Below are positions 28,345-36,681 of a stretch of DNA of 64,000 bases, piece after piece. The notes under the pieces are model-generated. The model had not been told where the DNA came from. It saw only the letters and a list, made by a program, of their open reading frames with translations, and did not search any database. Numbering within the stretch: the stretch's first letter is position 1; every line of letters starts with the position of its first letter. Source of the DNA: CBDCYN01 sp965224205 (GTDB lineage: Bacteria > Planctomycetota > Phycisphaerae > Phycisphaerales > Phycisphaeraceae); contig CBDCYN010000032.1 in NCBI GenBank assembly GCA_965224205.1, positions 175,585 to 239,584 of the forward strand. The letters run 5' to 3'. The translations under genes were made by a program, and so were the position numbers.

Positions 28345-28932
28345 CCGCTGCGAGAATTGAACCGTTCGCATTGGATGCCCCACCGCATCACCATTTGGGT
28401 CGTTGCCGGACACTCTCAACCCACGCTACGCGGCGGCCACGTACGGGTGTGAACCAGGCTCTGTCCGACATATACCCATCCCGGGTGAAAATACGGTATG
28501 ACTCATGTACGCGGCAGGGAAATTTGCGGTGTCCAATGCCTACTCGACCCGGTACTTCGATACACGATGCGTATACTCGCCAGCCCGCCTATCGAAGGCC
28601 CGGTCTGCTACCGCCATTAACGCATATGCGGAATGCCACGCAAGATCATATTCCAAAACATCTTATGGCATTGCCCCGTTGATTGTGACGCTTGAAACGC
28701 CTTTTTTTTCGCTAAAATACCCTAAGATGGTTGGTCTCGCCTTGTCTACAAGATTTTCTGATTTATACATATTAAGTACAAGGCCATGCGAGGCCGCTTC
28801 AAGGGTCATGTCAACGCGGCTTTGGCTTGATAGTAACGCCTGACAACCCGTCTCTTGTTTCTTGAAGGGGATCAAGGCGACGTTTTGGGCGACACGTTAT
28901 TTCACTTCATTTCGCTTAGGGGAGAAAGCACT
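28345..28932. other. Intergenic region before the metalloprotease gene
   Basis: This stretch of about 590 bp contains dispersed repeat copy 5. An AT-rich region (TTTTTTTTCGCTAAAATACC near 28,701-28,720) may hold the promoter of the next gene. Nothing else is recognised. Confidence 0.5.
28475..28575 (+). repeat. Dispersed ~100-bp repeat, copy 5
   Basis: It begins CCCATCCCGGGTGAAAATAC, contains ATGTACGCGGCAGGGAAATT as in copies 1 and 4, and ends TTCGATACACGATGCGTATA. Confidence 0.75.
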
Positions 28933-30030
28933 ATGCGATCACGATCTGTACTTCGATGTGCCGTAGTAGCGGCGGCAATAGCCATTCCCTGCTCGACCGG
29001 GTTTGGTCTGACCATCTCGCTGAACGACATCGGCGGGGTCACGCCCGGCTCGCAGGCCGAGATGGGCTTCCAGGCCGCGGCCAACCTATGGGAGGGGTTC
29101 CTGCTCGACCCGGTGACCGTGAACCTCGACGTGGGGTTCGATACCTTGGCCCCCGGCGTGCTCGGGTCGGCTAGCTCGGTCAAGGGCACGGTTTCCTACG
29201 CCGCGACCCGCAACGCCCTGGCCGCCGACGCCACGTCCGCCGACGACGCCACCGCCGTGGCCAACCTCGCCGCCGGCCCTGCCCTGAACGTCTACATCAA
29301 CCGCACGGCCGACAACCCCAACGGCGCCGGCAGTGCCATCGCCTACGTCGATAGCGACGGTGGGGCCAACAACACCACGATCCGGATGAACAAGGCCAAC
29401 GCCAAGGCCCTGGGCCTGACCGGCCCCGACGCCACGCCCGATGCCGAGATCACCTTCTCGAGCAGCTTCAGTTTCGACTTCGACCCCACCGACGGGATCG
29501 ACGCCGGGAAGATCGACTTCGTGGGCGTCGCCTTCCACGAGATCGGCCACGCACTGGGGTTCGTCAGCGGCGTGGACATCCTTGACATCAACAGCCCACC
29601 CGTCAACGGCCCGTTCAACGATGATTTGTTCACCTACATCAGCCCCCTGGACCTGTACCGCACCACCGCCGACGCCCTCGGCGCCGGGGCTGACCTCGAT
29701 TGGACCGCCGATACCCGCACCAAGCACTTCTCGATCGACGGCGGGGTCACCAGCCTCGGCACGTTCGCCGAGGGCGAGCACTTTGGCGACGGCGACCAGG
29801 CCAGCCACTGGGAAGACCACCTGGGCCTGGGCATCATGGACCCGTCCTCCGTGCCCGCCGGTCAAGCCAACTTGATCACGAACCTAGACATCCTGGCCAT
29901 GGACGTCATCGGCTGGGACGTGGCCAATACGGTGGTTGTCCCTGCCCCGGCCGCGGCGTGGATGGGCTTGGTCATGCTCGGCTCGCTGGGTGTGGTCAGC
30001 AAGATCCGCAAGAACCGACGTGAAGCCTGA
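28933..30030 (+). CDS. Secreted zinc metalloprotease with PEP-CTERM-like anchor
   Basis: The start chosen is MRSRSVLRCAVV, preceded by GGGGAGA; the signal peptide runs to GFGLT. The protein (365 residues) matches the NF038122-type family I know from PEP-CTERM bacteria. The zinc site is VAFHEIGHALGFVSG (HExxHxxGxxH-like), and a Met-turn candidate is LGLGIMDPSS. The C-terminus VPAPAAAWMGLVMLGSLGVVSKIRKNRR is a sorting signal of the VPA type. The substrate is unknown. A strong terminator follows. Confidence 0.85.
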   Translation: MRSRSVLRCAVVAAAIAIPCSTGFGLTISLNDIGGVTPGSQAEMGFQAAANLWEGFLLDPVTVNLDVGFDTLAPGVLGSASSVKGTVSYAATRNALAADATSADDATAVANLAAGPALNVYINRTADNPNGAGSAIAYVDSDGGANNTTIRMNKANAKALGLTGPDATPDAEITFSSSFSFDFDPTDGIDAGKIDFVGVAFHEIGHALGFVSGVDILDINSPPVNGPFNDDLFTYISPLDLYRTTADALGAGADLDWTADTRTKHFSIDGGVTSLGTFAEGEHFGDGDQASHWEDHLGLGIMDPSSVPAGQANLITNLDILAMDVIGWDVANTVVVPAPAAAWMGLVMLGSLGVVSKIRKNRREA

Positions 30031-30089
30031 TCGACGCTAACGCTGCGACGAAACGTCAGTAAGATTACATCTTGAAGACTTCCACAGCC

Positions 30090-30118
30090 GGCCCCGAACC
30101 TCGGGGCCGGTTTTTTTC
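30090..30118 (+). terminator. Rho-independent terminator
   Basis: CCGGCCCCGA-ACC-TCGGGGCCGG forms a perfect GC-rich stem and is followed by TTTTTTTCTTTCC. It ends the metalloprotease transcript. Confidence 0.92.
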
Positions 30119-30165
30119 TTTCCCAAAGTCTCACGACGCGCCCGCTTTGCAGCACCGACCCGCCC

Positions 30166-30450
30166 GTGGCCGATAACGGCTACATGCCCACCGAACTCAA
30201 GACCATCTTGAAACTCACGGTCCCGGTGATCGTCCAGGTCGCCGAGCGGCACCTGCCGCTTGAGGACATCCTCGCCCTGGGCCCGGGGGCGATCCTTGAA
30301 CTCGAAAAGCACGCCGAAGCCAGGCTTGAACTGCTGGTGAACAACAAGATCATCGGCACCGGTTTGGCCGTGAAAGTCGGAGAGAACTTCGGGATCCGCA
30401 TCTCTGACATCGAGTCGAAAGAAAACCTTGTTCGGGCGTTGGGCGCCTGA
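30166..30450 (+). CDS. fliN: FliN/SpoA-type protein
   Basis: The 94-residue protein matches the SpoA domain of FliN: ILKLTVPVIVQVAERHLPLEDILALGPGAIL, then LELLVNNKIIGTGLAVKVGENFGIRISDI. FliN forms the flagellar C ring or, as SctQ, a secretion sorting platform. The first start is GTG; the ATG at 30,184 is an alternative. No other flagellar genes are adjacent, so its partner machine cannot be told from here. Confidence 0.85.
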   Translation: MADNGYMPTELKTILKLTVPVIVQVAERHLPLEDILALGPGAILELEKHAEARLELLVNNKIIGTGLAVKVGENFGIRISDIESKENLVRALGA

Positions 30451-30579
30451 CCTGGCCACGCCGCGGCATCACCTTTTGATAGAATCAATCTAGATAGACT
30501 TGTTTAGCCGATGCTACAAGTTGCACGTATACCCACCGGGTATGTTTCCCTCTGGGATCGGATAAGGAGACCTGATGCT

Positions 30580-31167
30580 ATGGCAAGTGCATTAAGAATA
30601 TGTTTCGTGGTGGCTGCTTCCTTGACGCTGCTTGCCTGTGAGCCTTGCATGAAGATCTCGATACGGGCTGAGCCGTCGGCGGATTTTACGCAGCTATCAA
30701 CGTATCAGTGGTGGAATCAGACGCCCCAGATCGAGGGTGAGACTGAAACAGACCCCGACTGGCTTAATGGGCAGATCCGCTCTTCGATCGACAGCAGGCT
30801 CACGAACAACGGGTATGTTAAGGCCCCTGACTCTGCTTCCGAAGTAGATTTCCTGGTTGGTTATCACGCGGCGGTGGAGCATAAATTCACCGAAACCCAG
30901 GTCAACCACCGCTATGGCTTTCCACGCGACAGGAGCCCTGCTTACGACCTGACCACCCGCGGGATCGATACGATGCATCCCAAAACCGTCACCTTTGAAT
31001 ATGACGTGGGCACGCTCATGATCGATGTGATCGATCCCCAGACCCAGCAGGTGATCTGGCGCGGGTCGGCCCAGTCCGAGGTGCACCTATCCAAGTCGAA
31101 TGATCAGAAACGCGCCAAGATCGAACAGGCCGTCACGAAGATCCTCGAGCGATTCCCGCCGTCGTGA
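30580..31167 (+). CDS. DUF4136 lipoprotein
   Basis: The start chosen lies nine bases after AAGGAGA. The signal peptide ends in a lipobox (LTLLACEPC), so the protein is probably anchored to a membrane by lipidated Cys. The rest matches DUF4136: FTQLSTYQWWNQTP, DWLNGQIRSSIDSRLTNNGY, SEVDFLVGYHAAVEHK, GTLMIDVIDPQTQQVIWRGSAQSEV and a C-terminal IEQAVTKILERFPP. No function is known for the family. Confidence 0.85.
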   Translation: MASALRICFVVAASLTLLACEPCMKISIRAEPSADFTQLSTYQWWNQTPQIEGETETDPDWLNGQIRSSIDSRLTNNGYVKAPDSASEVDFLVGYHAAVEHKFTETQVNHRYGFPRDRSPAYDLTTRGIDTMHPKTVTFEYDVGTLMIDVIDPQTQQVIWRGSAQSEVHLSKSNDQKRAKIEQAVTKILERFPPS

Positions 31168-31194
31168 CGGCATCGCGTTACGGGTTGCGGGCTA

Positions 31195-32206
31195 TAGCCA
31201 TTGGCGTAAATAATCTTCTTTGACCGATAAGTGTGATTTCTGGCATGGAGGCCAAGGTCATGACCTATTCGATGGACTTGCGGCAGCGGGTGGTCGTGGC
31301 GGCGGGGTCGGGTGAACCGATCGCTTCGGTGGCAAAGCGGTTTTCCGTGGCGCGGCCGACGGTGCGCGACTGGCTGGGTCGACATCGACGAGGGGAGTTG
31401 TCGCCGGGCGTGCCGGGGCCCAAGGGGCCGGTGAAGCTCACGGCGGCCGATGAGCAACGGATGCGTGAGGCGGTGGCGGCCAAGCCGGGGATCACGGCCA
31501 AGCAGTTGAGGGCGATGCTGAACCTGGGCGTCGTGGAATCGACGGTGTGCCGGGCGTTGAAGCGGCTGGGGCTGTCGCTCAAAAGAAGTCGCTGATCGCC
31601 GCCGAGCAAGATCGCCCCGACGTGGCCCAACGCCGCCACAACTTCACGATCGCCCGGCGGTTCGTGGACCCGGCCCATCTGGTTTTCCTCGACGAATCTG
31701 GGGCCAAGACGGATATGACCCGGCTGTATGGCTGGTCGCCGATCGGGCAGCGTTGCGTGGACCGCACCCCGCACGGCCGCTGGAAGACGCTCACGATGCT
31801 CAGCGCGATCCGGCTCGACGGGGTGATCCAAGGTGCGACGGTCGTGGTCGATGGCCCGATGAACTCGGCGACGTTCCTGGCCTACACCCAGCAGTTCTTG
31901 GCCCCGTCGTTGCGCCCGGGTGACGTGGTCGTGATGGACAATCTCTCGAGTCACCAAGCCGCCGCGGTGCGCGAAGCGATCGAGGCCGTCGACGCCGACC
32001 TGGGGTACCTGCCCCCGTACAGCCCGGACCTGAACCCGATCGAGAAGCTGTGGAGCAAGGTCAAGGCGTGGCTACGCCGCGTCGCCGCCAAGACCTTCGG
32101 CACGCTCCAAGACGCCATCGCCGATGCCCTGACAGACGTCACGCCCACCGAGTGCCAAAACTACTTCACCTCTTGCGGATATGGCGATTATTGACGCAAA
32201 ACGCTC
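31195..32206 (+). mobile_element. IS630-family insertion sequence
   Basis: The element is 1,012 bp, flanked by TA on both sides (31,193 and 32,207), the usual IS630 target. Imperfect inverted ends read TAGCCATTGGCGTAAATAAT (left) and GAGCGTTTTGCGTCAATAAT (right, inward). It contains one transposase split in two frames. Confidence 0.85.
31260..32194 (+). CDS. IS630 transposase, made by -1 frameshift
   Basis: The first frame (to 31,595) codes an HTH domain beginning MTYSMDLRQRVVVAAGSG; the second (to 32,194) codes the DDE domain: LVFLDESGAKTDM, VVVMDNLSSHQ and LPPYSPDLNPIEKLWSKVK. At 31,581-31,584 the run AAAA in CTC-AAA-AGA allows a slip of -1, joining LGLSLK to KKSLIAAEQDRPDV, which restores the canonical IS630 sequence. 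Frameshifting is common in this family, so the gene may be functional, not broken. Confidence 0.85.
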
Positions 32207-32314
32207 TAGCCATTGGGATAAGAAGTTTTCCGAAGAGGTCTTCGACCGCCACGTCTGCGCCCGCCCGGGCACGGCTCATCTTCGTCATGATTCCATCTTG
32301 GGAAGACGCCCCGA

Positions 32315-34051
32315 TCACTCGTCGCCCGAAGGCAGGTCTTTGGACTGGACACTCACGACTAGCTTCCCGCCGTCGGCTTCGTTTACGGTAAGCGTAAACG
32401 GCATCGGGCCGGTCACCTCGTCGAGGGCATCGGTGATGGCGGTGGCGGGGCCGGTGTAACGGGCGGTGAACCGGCCCACCCCGTTGTCGAACGACGGGGT
32501 CGAGACCTTGAACACCGCTTCGAGGTGGTCGTCGAGGGCCCTGGCTAGCCGCGAGACCGCCTGGACGTCCGGAGCGTTCTTGACGGTCACCTCCATGGCC
32601 CCGGCGCTGATGAGGTTGTTTTCATAGATGTCGGCCAACAGGCGGGCGCTGACGTACGCGCCGACCTGGTCCCGCTGGGTGGAGTCGATCTCGGCCGCTT
32701 GGTATTCCTCATCGGGCCAGCGCTGGGCCCCGAGGAACTCGCCGTTGCGCAGGTCCTTGATCTTGAAGCTGTACTGGATCTCCTCGGCGCTGTTGAGGTT
32801 GCCGCGGGTGACGCTGGCCACCCCATAGACAACGACATCGAACCCATCCGAAGCCCTCAGCAATGAGGCGAAGTCACCCTGCTCGCCGAGGGTTTCGAGC
32901 TTGTTGGCCTGCTTGTTGATCACGGTGCGGACCTGGTCCGGATCAATGACGGTGACCTGCCTCTTGCGGAAGAACTCGGAGATCATGCCCTCCATGTCCG
33001 AAAGCCCGATCGTGTCGGGGCCCTGGACCGTGTTGCCCAGACGAGGATCGCCCTGCATCACGACCAGGGGCATGGTGGACTGCCAATCTGCGTCCATCTG
33101 CTGGGGGTTGACCAGCCAGCTGATCACCACACCGATCTTCGGGCTGGCCTTGCCCTCATATGCGGATACGAAATCCTTCGAGACCTGGCTTTCCGGGTCG
33201 AGCAGCTCCTGCCAGACCGGCTTGGGCTTAGGGGGACGCGGGGGGCCGATCCGCAGCAGCATGATCCCACCCTGGGTATCTAGCCCGGTGATGTTCAGGC
33301 CCATCTCTTCTTCGAGGATCGTCTGGATGTCGTACGACAGATCCATGGCGTCGCCGTCGTACTTGATCTTGTATTCACCGTAAGATTGGCCATCGTTCTG
33401 GACATAGGTGCCCTTGATCTTGCCCTTGATGTCCTCGATGTCTCGCATCACCCGCCTCGCCTCGACCATCTGGCGATCACCGTCAAACCCCAAAACACGC
33501 ACGGTATACCGCAGCCCACGGGGACGGTTCTCGACGTAGTCGTTGTAGGTCTTCATGAACCACTTGGCCAGCTCGGTGGCGTATTCTCGCGTGCGGTGGA
33601 TGTCGGTCGACCCGCGGTAGTTGAGCGAGTAGGAATCGATCAGCCGGCCGCGACGGGCGTCCTTGATCTGGGCGATCATCTTGTACGGGATCACCTCACC
33701 GGTCTGCTGGTGAGCCGGGACGGGCTGGAACTTGATGTAGTACACGAGGTCCGCCCCGAGCTTGGTGACCATCAGGGCCAGGGCGTCGTCTTCGTTGTTC
33801 TGAGCCAGGACCGTGGCGTCGCGGCGGTCGAGGTCACTAAGCGACTCGGGGTCGACCAGGTCCATGGCCCGGTTCTTGAGAAGCCAACCCTTGAGCTCGC
33901 TGCCGATCTGCTCGGTGATCCCGGTGCTATCAAACAGCGACAGGTTGCCCCCCACCCCGGTCTGCACGGCGACCGACGCGGCGGTGGTGTTGCGGTGGGC
34001 CCCGGCGCGGCTCGACAGGGGGCCGGCGCGGCGGTCCATCCCGATCAGCAC
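32315..34051 (-). CDS. Envelope protein of unknown function, N-terminus lost at the join
   Basis: About 578 residues remain. The upstream end reads LLVLIGMDRRAGPLSS and has no convincing start or signal, because the sequence changes at about 34,050. The protein seems to contain repeated alpha/beta domains like LpoB/CsgG-type lipoproteins: GADLVYYIKFQPVPAHQ, KIGVVISWLVNPQQMD, DPDQVRTVINKQANKLETLG and FDVVVYGVASVTRG. The C-terminal part (VSRLARALDDHLEAVFKV) is similar to the same fold. I do not assign a function. The stop is near 32,315, about 110 bp from the IS630 end. Confidence 0.6.
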   Translation of the reverse strand: MLIGMDRRAGPLSSRAGAHRNTTAASVAVQTGVGGNLSLFDSTGITEQIGSELKGWLLKNRAMDLVDPESLSDLDRRDATVLAQNNEDDALALMVTKLGADLVYYIKFQPVPAHQQTGEVIPYKMIAQIKDARRGRLIDSYSLNYRGSTDIHRTREYATELAKWFMKTYNDYVENRPRGLRYTVRVLGFDGDRQMVEARRVMRDIEDIKGKIKGTYVQNDGQSYGEYKIKYDGDAMDLSYDIQTILEEEMGLNITGLDTQGGIMLLRIGPPRPPKPKPVWQELLDPESQVSKDFVSAYEGKASPKIGVVISWLVNPQQMDADWQSTMPLVVMQGDPRLGNTVQGPDTIGLSDMEGMISEFFRKRQVTVIDPDQVRTVINKQANKLETLGEQGDFASLLRASDGFDVVVYGVASVTRGNLNSAEEIQYSFKIKDLRNGEFLGAQRWPDEEYQAAEIDSTQRDQVGAYVSARLLADIYENNLISAGAMEVTVKNAPDVQAVSRLARALDDHLEAVFKVSTPSFDNGVGRFTARYTGPATAITDALDEVTGPMPFTLTVNEADGGKLVVSVQSKDLPSGDE

Positions 34052-34070
34052 GAGCAGGGTCGGTCCGCGA
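34035..34070. other. Probable contig join or assembly chimera
   Basis: Left of here the sequence is planctomycete-like; right of here it is visibly richer in GC and codes with different codon choice. A minus-strand gene and a plus-strand gene both lose their 5' ends at this point. The exact base cannot be fixed by eye. Confidence 0.8.
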
Positions 34071-35271
34071 TCGCTCCGCTCGCTTCGACCGCGAAGAACG
34101 CCGCCTCGAGGAACTCGAACAGAGCCTCCGCGGCCGCCTCGAGGAAATCGCCCGCCTCACCACCGACGAGGCCCGCGAGCGGCTGCTCGAGGATCTCGAC
34201 GGCGAACTCCGCGAGGAAGCCAGCCGCCGCGTCCGCGCCATGGAAGTCTCCGCCAAGGCCGAGGCCGACACCCGCGCCCGCAAGATCCTCGCCACCGTCA
34301 TGCAGCGCATGACCTCGGAGATCACCGCCGAGACCACCGTCAGCACCGTCGCCCTGCCCTCGGACGACCTCAAGGGCCGCATCATCGGCCGCGAGGGCCG
34401 CAACATCCGCGCCTTCGAAGCCGCCACCGGCTGCGACCTCATCATCGACGACACCCCCGGCCTCGTCACCGTCTCCGGCTTCGACCCGGTCCGTCGCGAA
34501 ATCGCCCGCCAGGCCCTCACCCGCCTCGTCCAGGACGGCCGCATCCAGCCCATCCGCATCGAAGAATCCGTCAACCGCGCCCGCAAGGAGGTCGAACAGA
34601 CCGTCAAGCAGGCCGGTGAGCAAGCCATCGTCGACGCCGAGGTCACCGGACTCCACCCCGAGGTCGTCAAGACCCTCGGTCGCCTCAAGTTCCGCTACTC
34701 CTACGGCCAGAACCAGCTCCGACACGCCCTCGAAACCTCATGGCTCGCCGCTGCCCTCGCCCACGAACTGGGGGCCGATGTCGAAGTCGCTCGCGCCGGC
34801 GGCCTGCTCCACGACCTCGGCAAAGCCGTCGACCGCGAAACCGAGGGCACCCACGCCCTCATCGGCGCCGATATCGCCAAGCGCTTCGGCGTCGGCCGCG
34901 ACGTCATCCACTGCATCGAGGCCCACCACGAAGAAGTCAAACCAGAAACCGTCGAGGCCTTGATCGTCATCTGCGCCGACGCCATGTCCGGCAGCCGTCC
35001 CGGCGCCCGCCGCGAGTCCTCCGAGCAGTACATCAAGCGCCTCGAGGCCCTCGAGGCCATCGCCAACTCCTACGAGGGCGTCGAGGAGTCCTTCGCCATC
35101 CAGGCCGGCCGCGAAATCCGGATCATGGTCCGCCCCGACTCCGTCGACGACGTCGAAGCCACCCGCCTCGCCCGCGACGTCTCTCGCAAGATCGAAGAAA
35201 CCATGCAGTACCCGGGCGAGATCAAGGTCACCGTCATCCGCGAAACCCGCGCCTCGGCCGTCGCCCACTAG
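34051..35271 (+). CDS. rny: Ribonuclease Y, N-terminus lost at the join
   Basis: RNase Y is a membrane-anchored endoribonuclease that starts mRNA decay. The frame enters in the coiled coil (RFDREERRLEELEQSLRGRLEEIARL) and lacks the N-terminal membrane helix. The KH domain (LKGRIIGREGRNIRAFEAATGCDLIIDDTP) and HD domain (LVHELGADVEVARAGGLLHDLGKAVD equivalent, with LLHDLGKA and IEAHHEE) are intact. The C-terminus VTVIRETRASAVAH is typical. The usual length is about 510-520 residues, so about 100 are missing. The missing part is explained by the contig join, not by gene decay. Confidence 0.93.
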   Translation, partial: RAGSVRDRSARFDREERRLEELEQSLRGRLEEIARLTTDEARERLLEDLDGELREEASRRVRAMEVSAKAEADTRARKILATVMQRMTSEITAETTVSTVALPSDDLKGRIIGREGRNIRAFEAATGCDLIIDDTPGLVTVSGFDPVRREIARQALTRLVQDGRIQPIRIEESVNRARKEVEQTVKQAGEQAIVDAEVTGLHPEVVKTLGRLKFRYSYGQNQLRHALETSWLAAALAHELGADVEVARAGGLLHDLGKAVDRETEGTHALIGADIAKRFGVGRDVIHCIEAHHEEVKPETVEALIVICADAMSGSRPGARRESSEQYIKRLEALEAIANSYEGVEESFAIQAGREIRIMVRPDSVDDVEATRLARDVSRKIEETMQYPGEIKVTVIRETRASAVAH

Positions 35272-35407
35272 CCGCCCGCGACGCCGGCGGATCGGTCCAC
35301 CACCGACCACGCACCGTCGCCCACCCGCGAGCGGCCACTGCGCCGTCCCCGGTCGCCTCGCACGCTGTTCCCAGGATCACGCCAAATCGGCGCGAACTTC
35401 GTAGCCT

Positions 35408-35971
35408 GTGTGTATGAACGAGCCCGAGTTGGCGGCTGACCAGCACCCCGCCATCGAACCCTCCGTCTTCACCTGCAACTCGAGCTGGCACCCCGAGAGC
35501 GAACTCGCGTGCGGGCGCTGCGGCGCCATCATCTGCCCCGACTGCCTCGTCCACACCCCCGGCGGCACCCGCTGCAAGCCCTGCGCCAACCTCAAGCGGC
35601 CGCCCATGTACGTCCTTGGCGCCAGCCATTACCTCAGGGCCATCGGCGTCATGCTCGTGCTCGCGATCCCCATCGGCTTCGTCGCGGGAATCATCCCGTC
35701 CTTCGGCCTCTTCGGCCTCTTCATCGGCTTCATCGCGGGCCGCGGTATCGGCCAGCTATTCGCCGAGTCGATCACCCGAGCCACCGGCGGGAAGCGCGGC
35801 GTCGGCATGCAGACCGTCGCCGTCCTCGCCGGCGGCGGCGTCATGCTGCTGGCACTCGCTCTCACCCGGATCGTCATCCTCGACGAACCGATCGAGTTCC
35901 TGCGGTTCAGCCTGATGGGCCCCGTCGCCGCGGCGGTCGCCGCCACCTTCGCCTGGCAACAGCTCCGCTGA
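35408..35971 (+). CDS. B-box-like zinc-finger membrane protein
   Basis: The 187-residue protein begins with a Cys/His-rich domain (TCNSSWHPESELACGRCGAIICPDCLVHTPGGTRCKPC), which resembles a small B-box-type zinc ribbon found before membrane segments in several bacterial phyla. Three or four hydrophobic stretches follow (AIGVMLVLAIPIGFVAGII, FGLFGLFIGFIAGRGIGQL, TVAVLAGGGVMLLALAL). The last part is LMGPVAAAVAATFAW. The function is unknown. It lies about 140 bp after rny on the same strand. Confidence 0.75.
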   Translation: MCMNEPELAADQHPAIEPSVFTCNSSWHPESELACGRCGAIICPDCLVHTPGGTRCKPCANLKRPPMYVLGASHYLRAIGVMLVLAIPIGFVAGIIPSFGLFGLFIGFIAGRGIGQLFAESITRATGGKRGVGMQTVAVLAGGGVMLLALALTRIVILDEPIEFLRFSLMGPVAAAVAATFAWQQLR

Positions 35972-36272
35972 CCATCGCGCGCTTCCCCGCCCGGCCAGGT
36001 ACCGCACCCGGTGCCGCCAGCTCGGTGCAACCGGGGAGCACCGCCAGCCAGGACCGCCACGGAGCGCGCACCCGCCCCGGTGATCGACCCGCGGAAAACG
36101 GCCACGACCATGGCCACGACCACTGGGACTGGGACTAGCACTGGGACTGGGACTGGCACTGGGACTGGCACTGGGACTGGGAAATCGCACGCCCGAGACC
36201 CCCGCGCCGCCACCCCGTGTCCGCCGCACCCGGCGAGCGAGGCGGTGGAGGGGTCGTCGCGATCCGAGCGCC
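35972..36272. other. Intergenic region with hexamer array
   Basis: This gap between convergent genes holds a low-complexity array of GGGACT-type units (next entry). No gene is supported. Confidence 0.6.
36121..36181 (+). repeat. GGGACT hexamer array
   Basis: About ten hexamers of CTGGGA/CTAGCA type (CTGGGACTGGGACT...) lie in tandem, with occasional GGCACT or AGCACT variants in a roughly 12-18 bp higher-order pattern. This is a likely site of slippage. Confidence 0.85.
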
Positions 36273-36509
36273 CTACTGCAGCCGGTCGACCACCACCAGC
36301 AGCGCCAGCAGCCCGAAGCTCACCACCGACACCCCGAGCACCCGGCGCAGCTCCGCCGCCAGGTACGGCGACTCCCGCTCCACGTAGCGAACCGGTCGCT
36401 GATCCTGGCTGCTCACCACCGGCGCGTTCTCCACCTCGGGCGCCCCGGAGTACGTCGGCCGCGGCGGCAACCGTCGAGGAGTCCGGCGTCGTCTCGGCGT
36501 ACGCGGCAT
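36273..36509 (-). CDS. Small single-pass membrane protein
   Basis: This 78-residue protein has an Arg/Pro-rich N-terminus (MPRTPRRRRTPRRLPPRP), a charged middle and a C-terminal membrane helix (VLGVSVVSFGLLALLVVVDRLQ). The codon pattern agrees with the surrounding backbone. The family is not recognised. It is convergent with the zinc-finger gene. Confidence 0.5.
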   Translation of the reverse strand: MPRTPRRRRTPRRLPPRPTYSGAPEVENAPVVSSQDQRPVRYVERESPYLAAELRRVLGVSVVSFGLLALLVVVDRLQ

Positions 36510-36604
36510 CGAACCCTCCTCGGACGGACCGCCGTCTCGGACCGATCGATTGTCCTCGTTGACCGGTGTGCGGGGAAGGCCTTAACTTCGATCACGCTTC
36601 ACGC

Positions 36605-36681
36605 GGCCCCGTAGTGTAGCGGTCTAACACGCCACCCTGTCACGGTGGAGATCGGCGGTTCGAATCCGCTCGGGGTCGCCA
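36605..36681 (+). tRNA. tRNA-Asp (GTC)
   Basis: The complete cloverleaf can be drawn: acceptor GGCCCCG with CGGGGTC, anticodon stem CCACC/GGTGG around loop CTGTCAC (anticodon GTC), T stem GGCGG/CCGCT around TTCGAAT, discriminator G, and an encoded CCA. Its last 24 bases are the left copy of the element's direct repeat. The gene is intact after integration. Confidence 0.95.
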
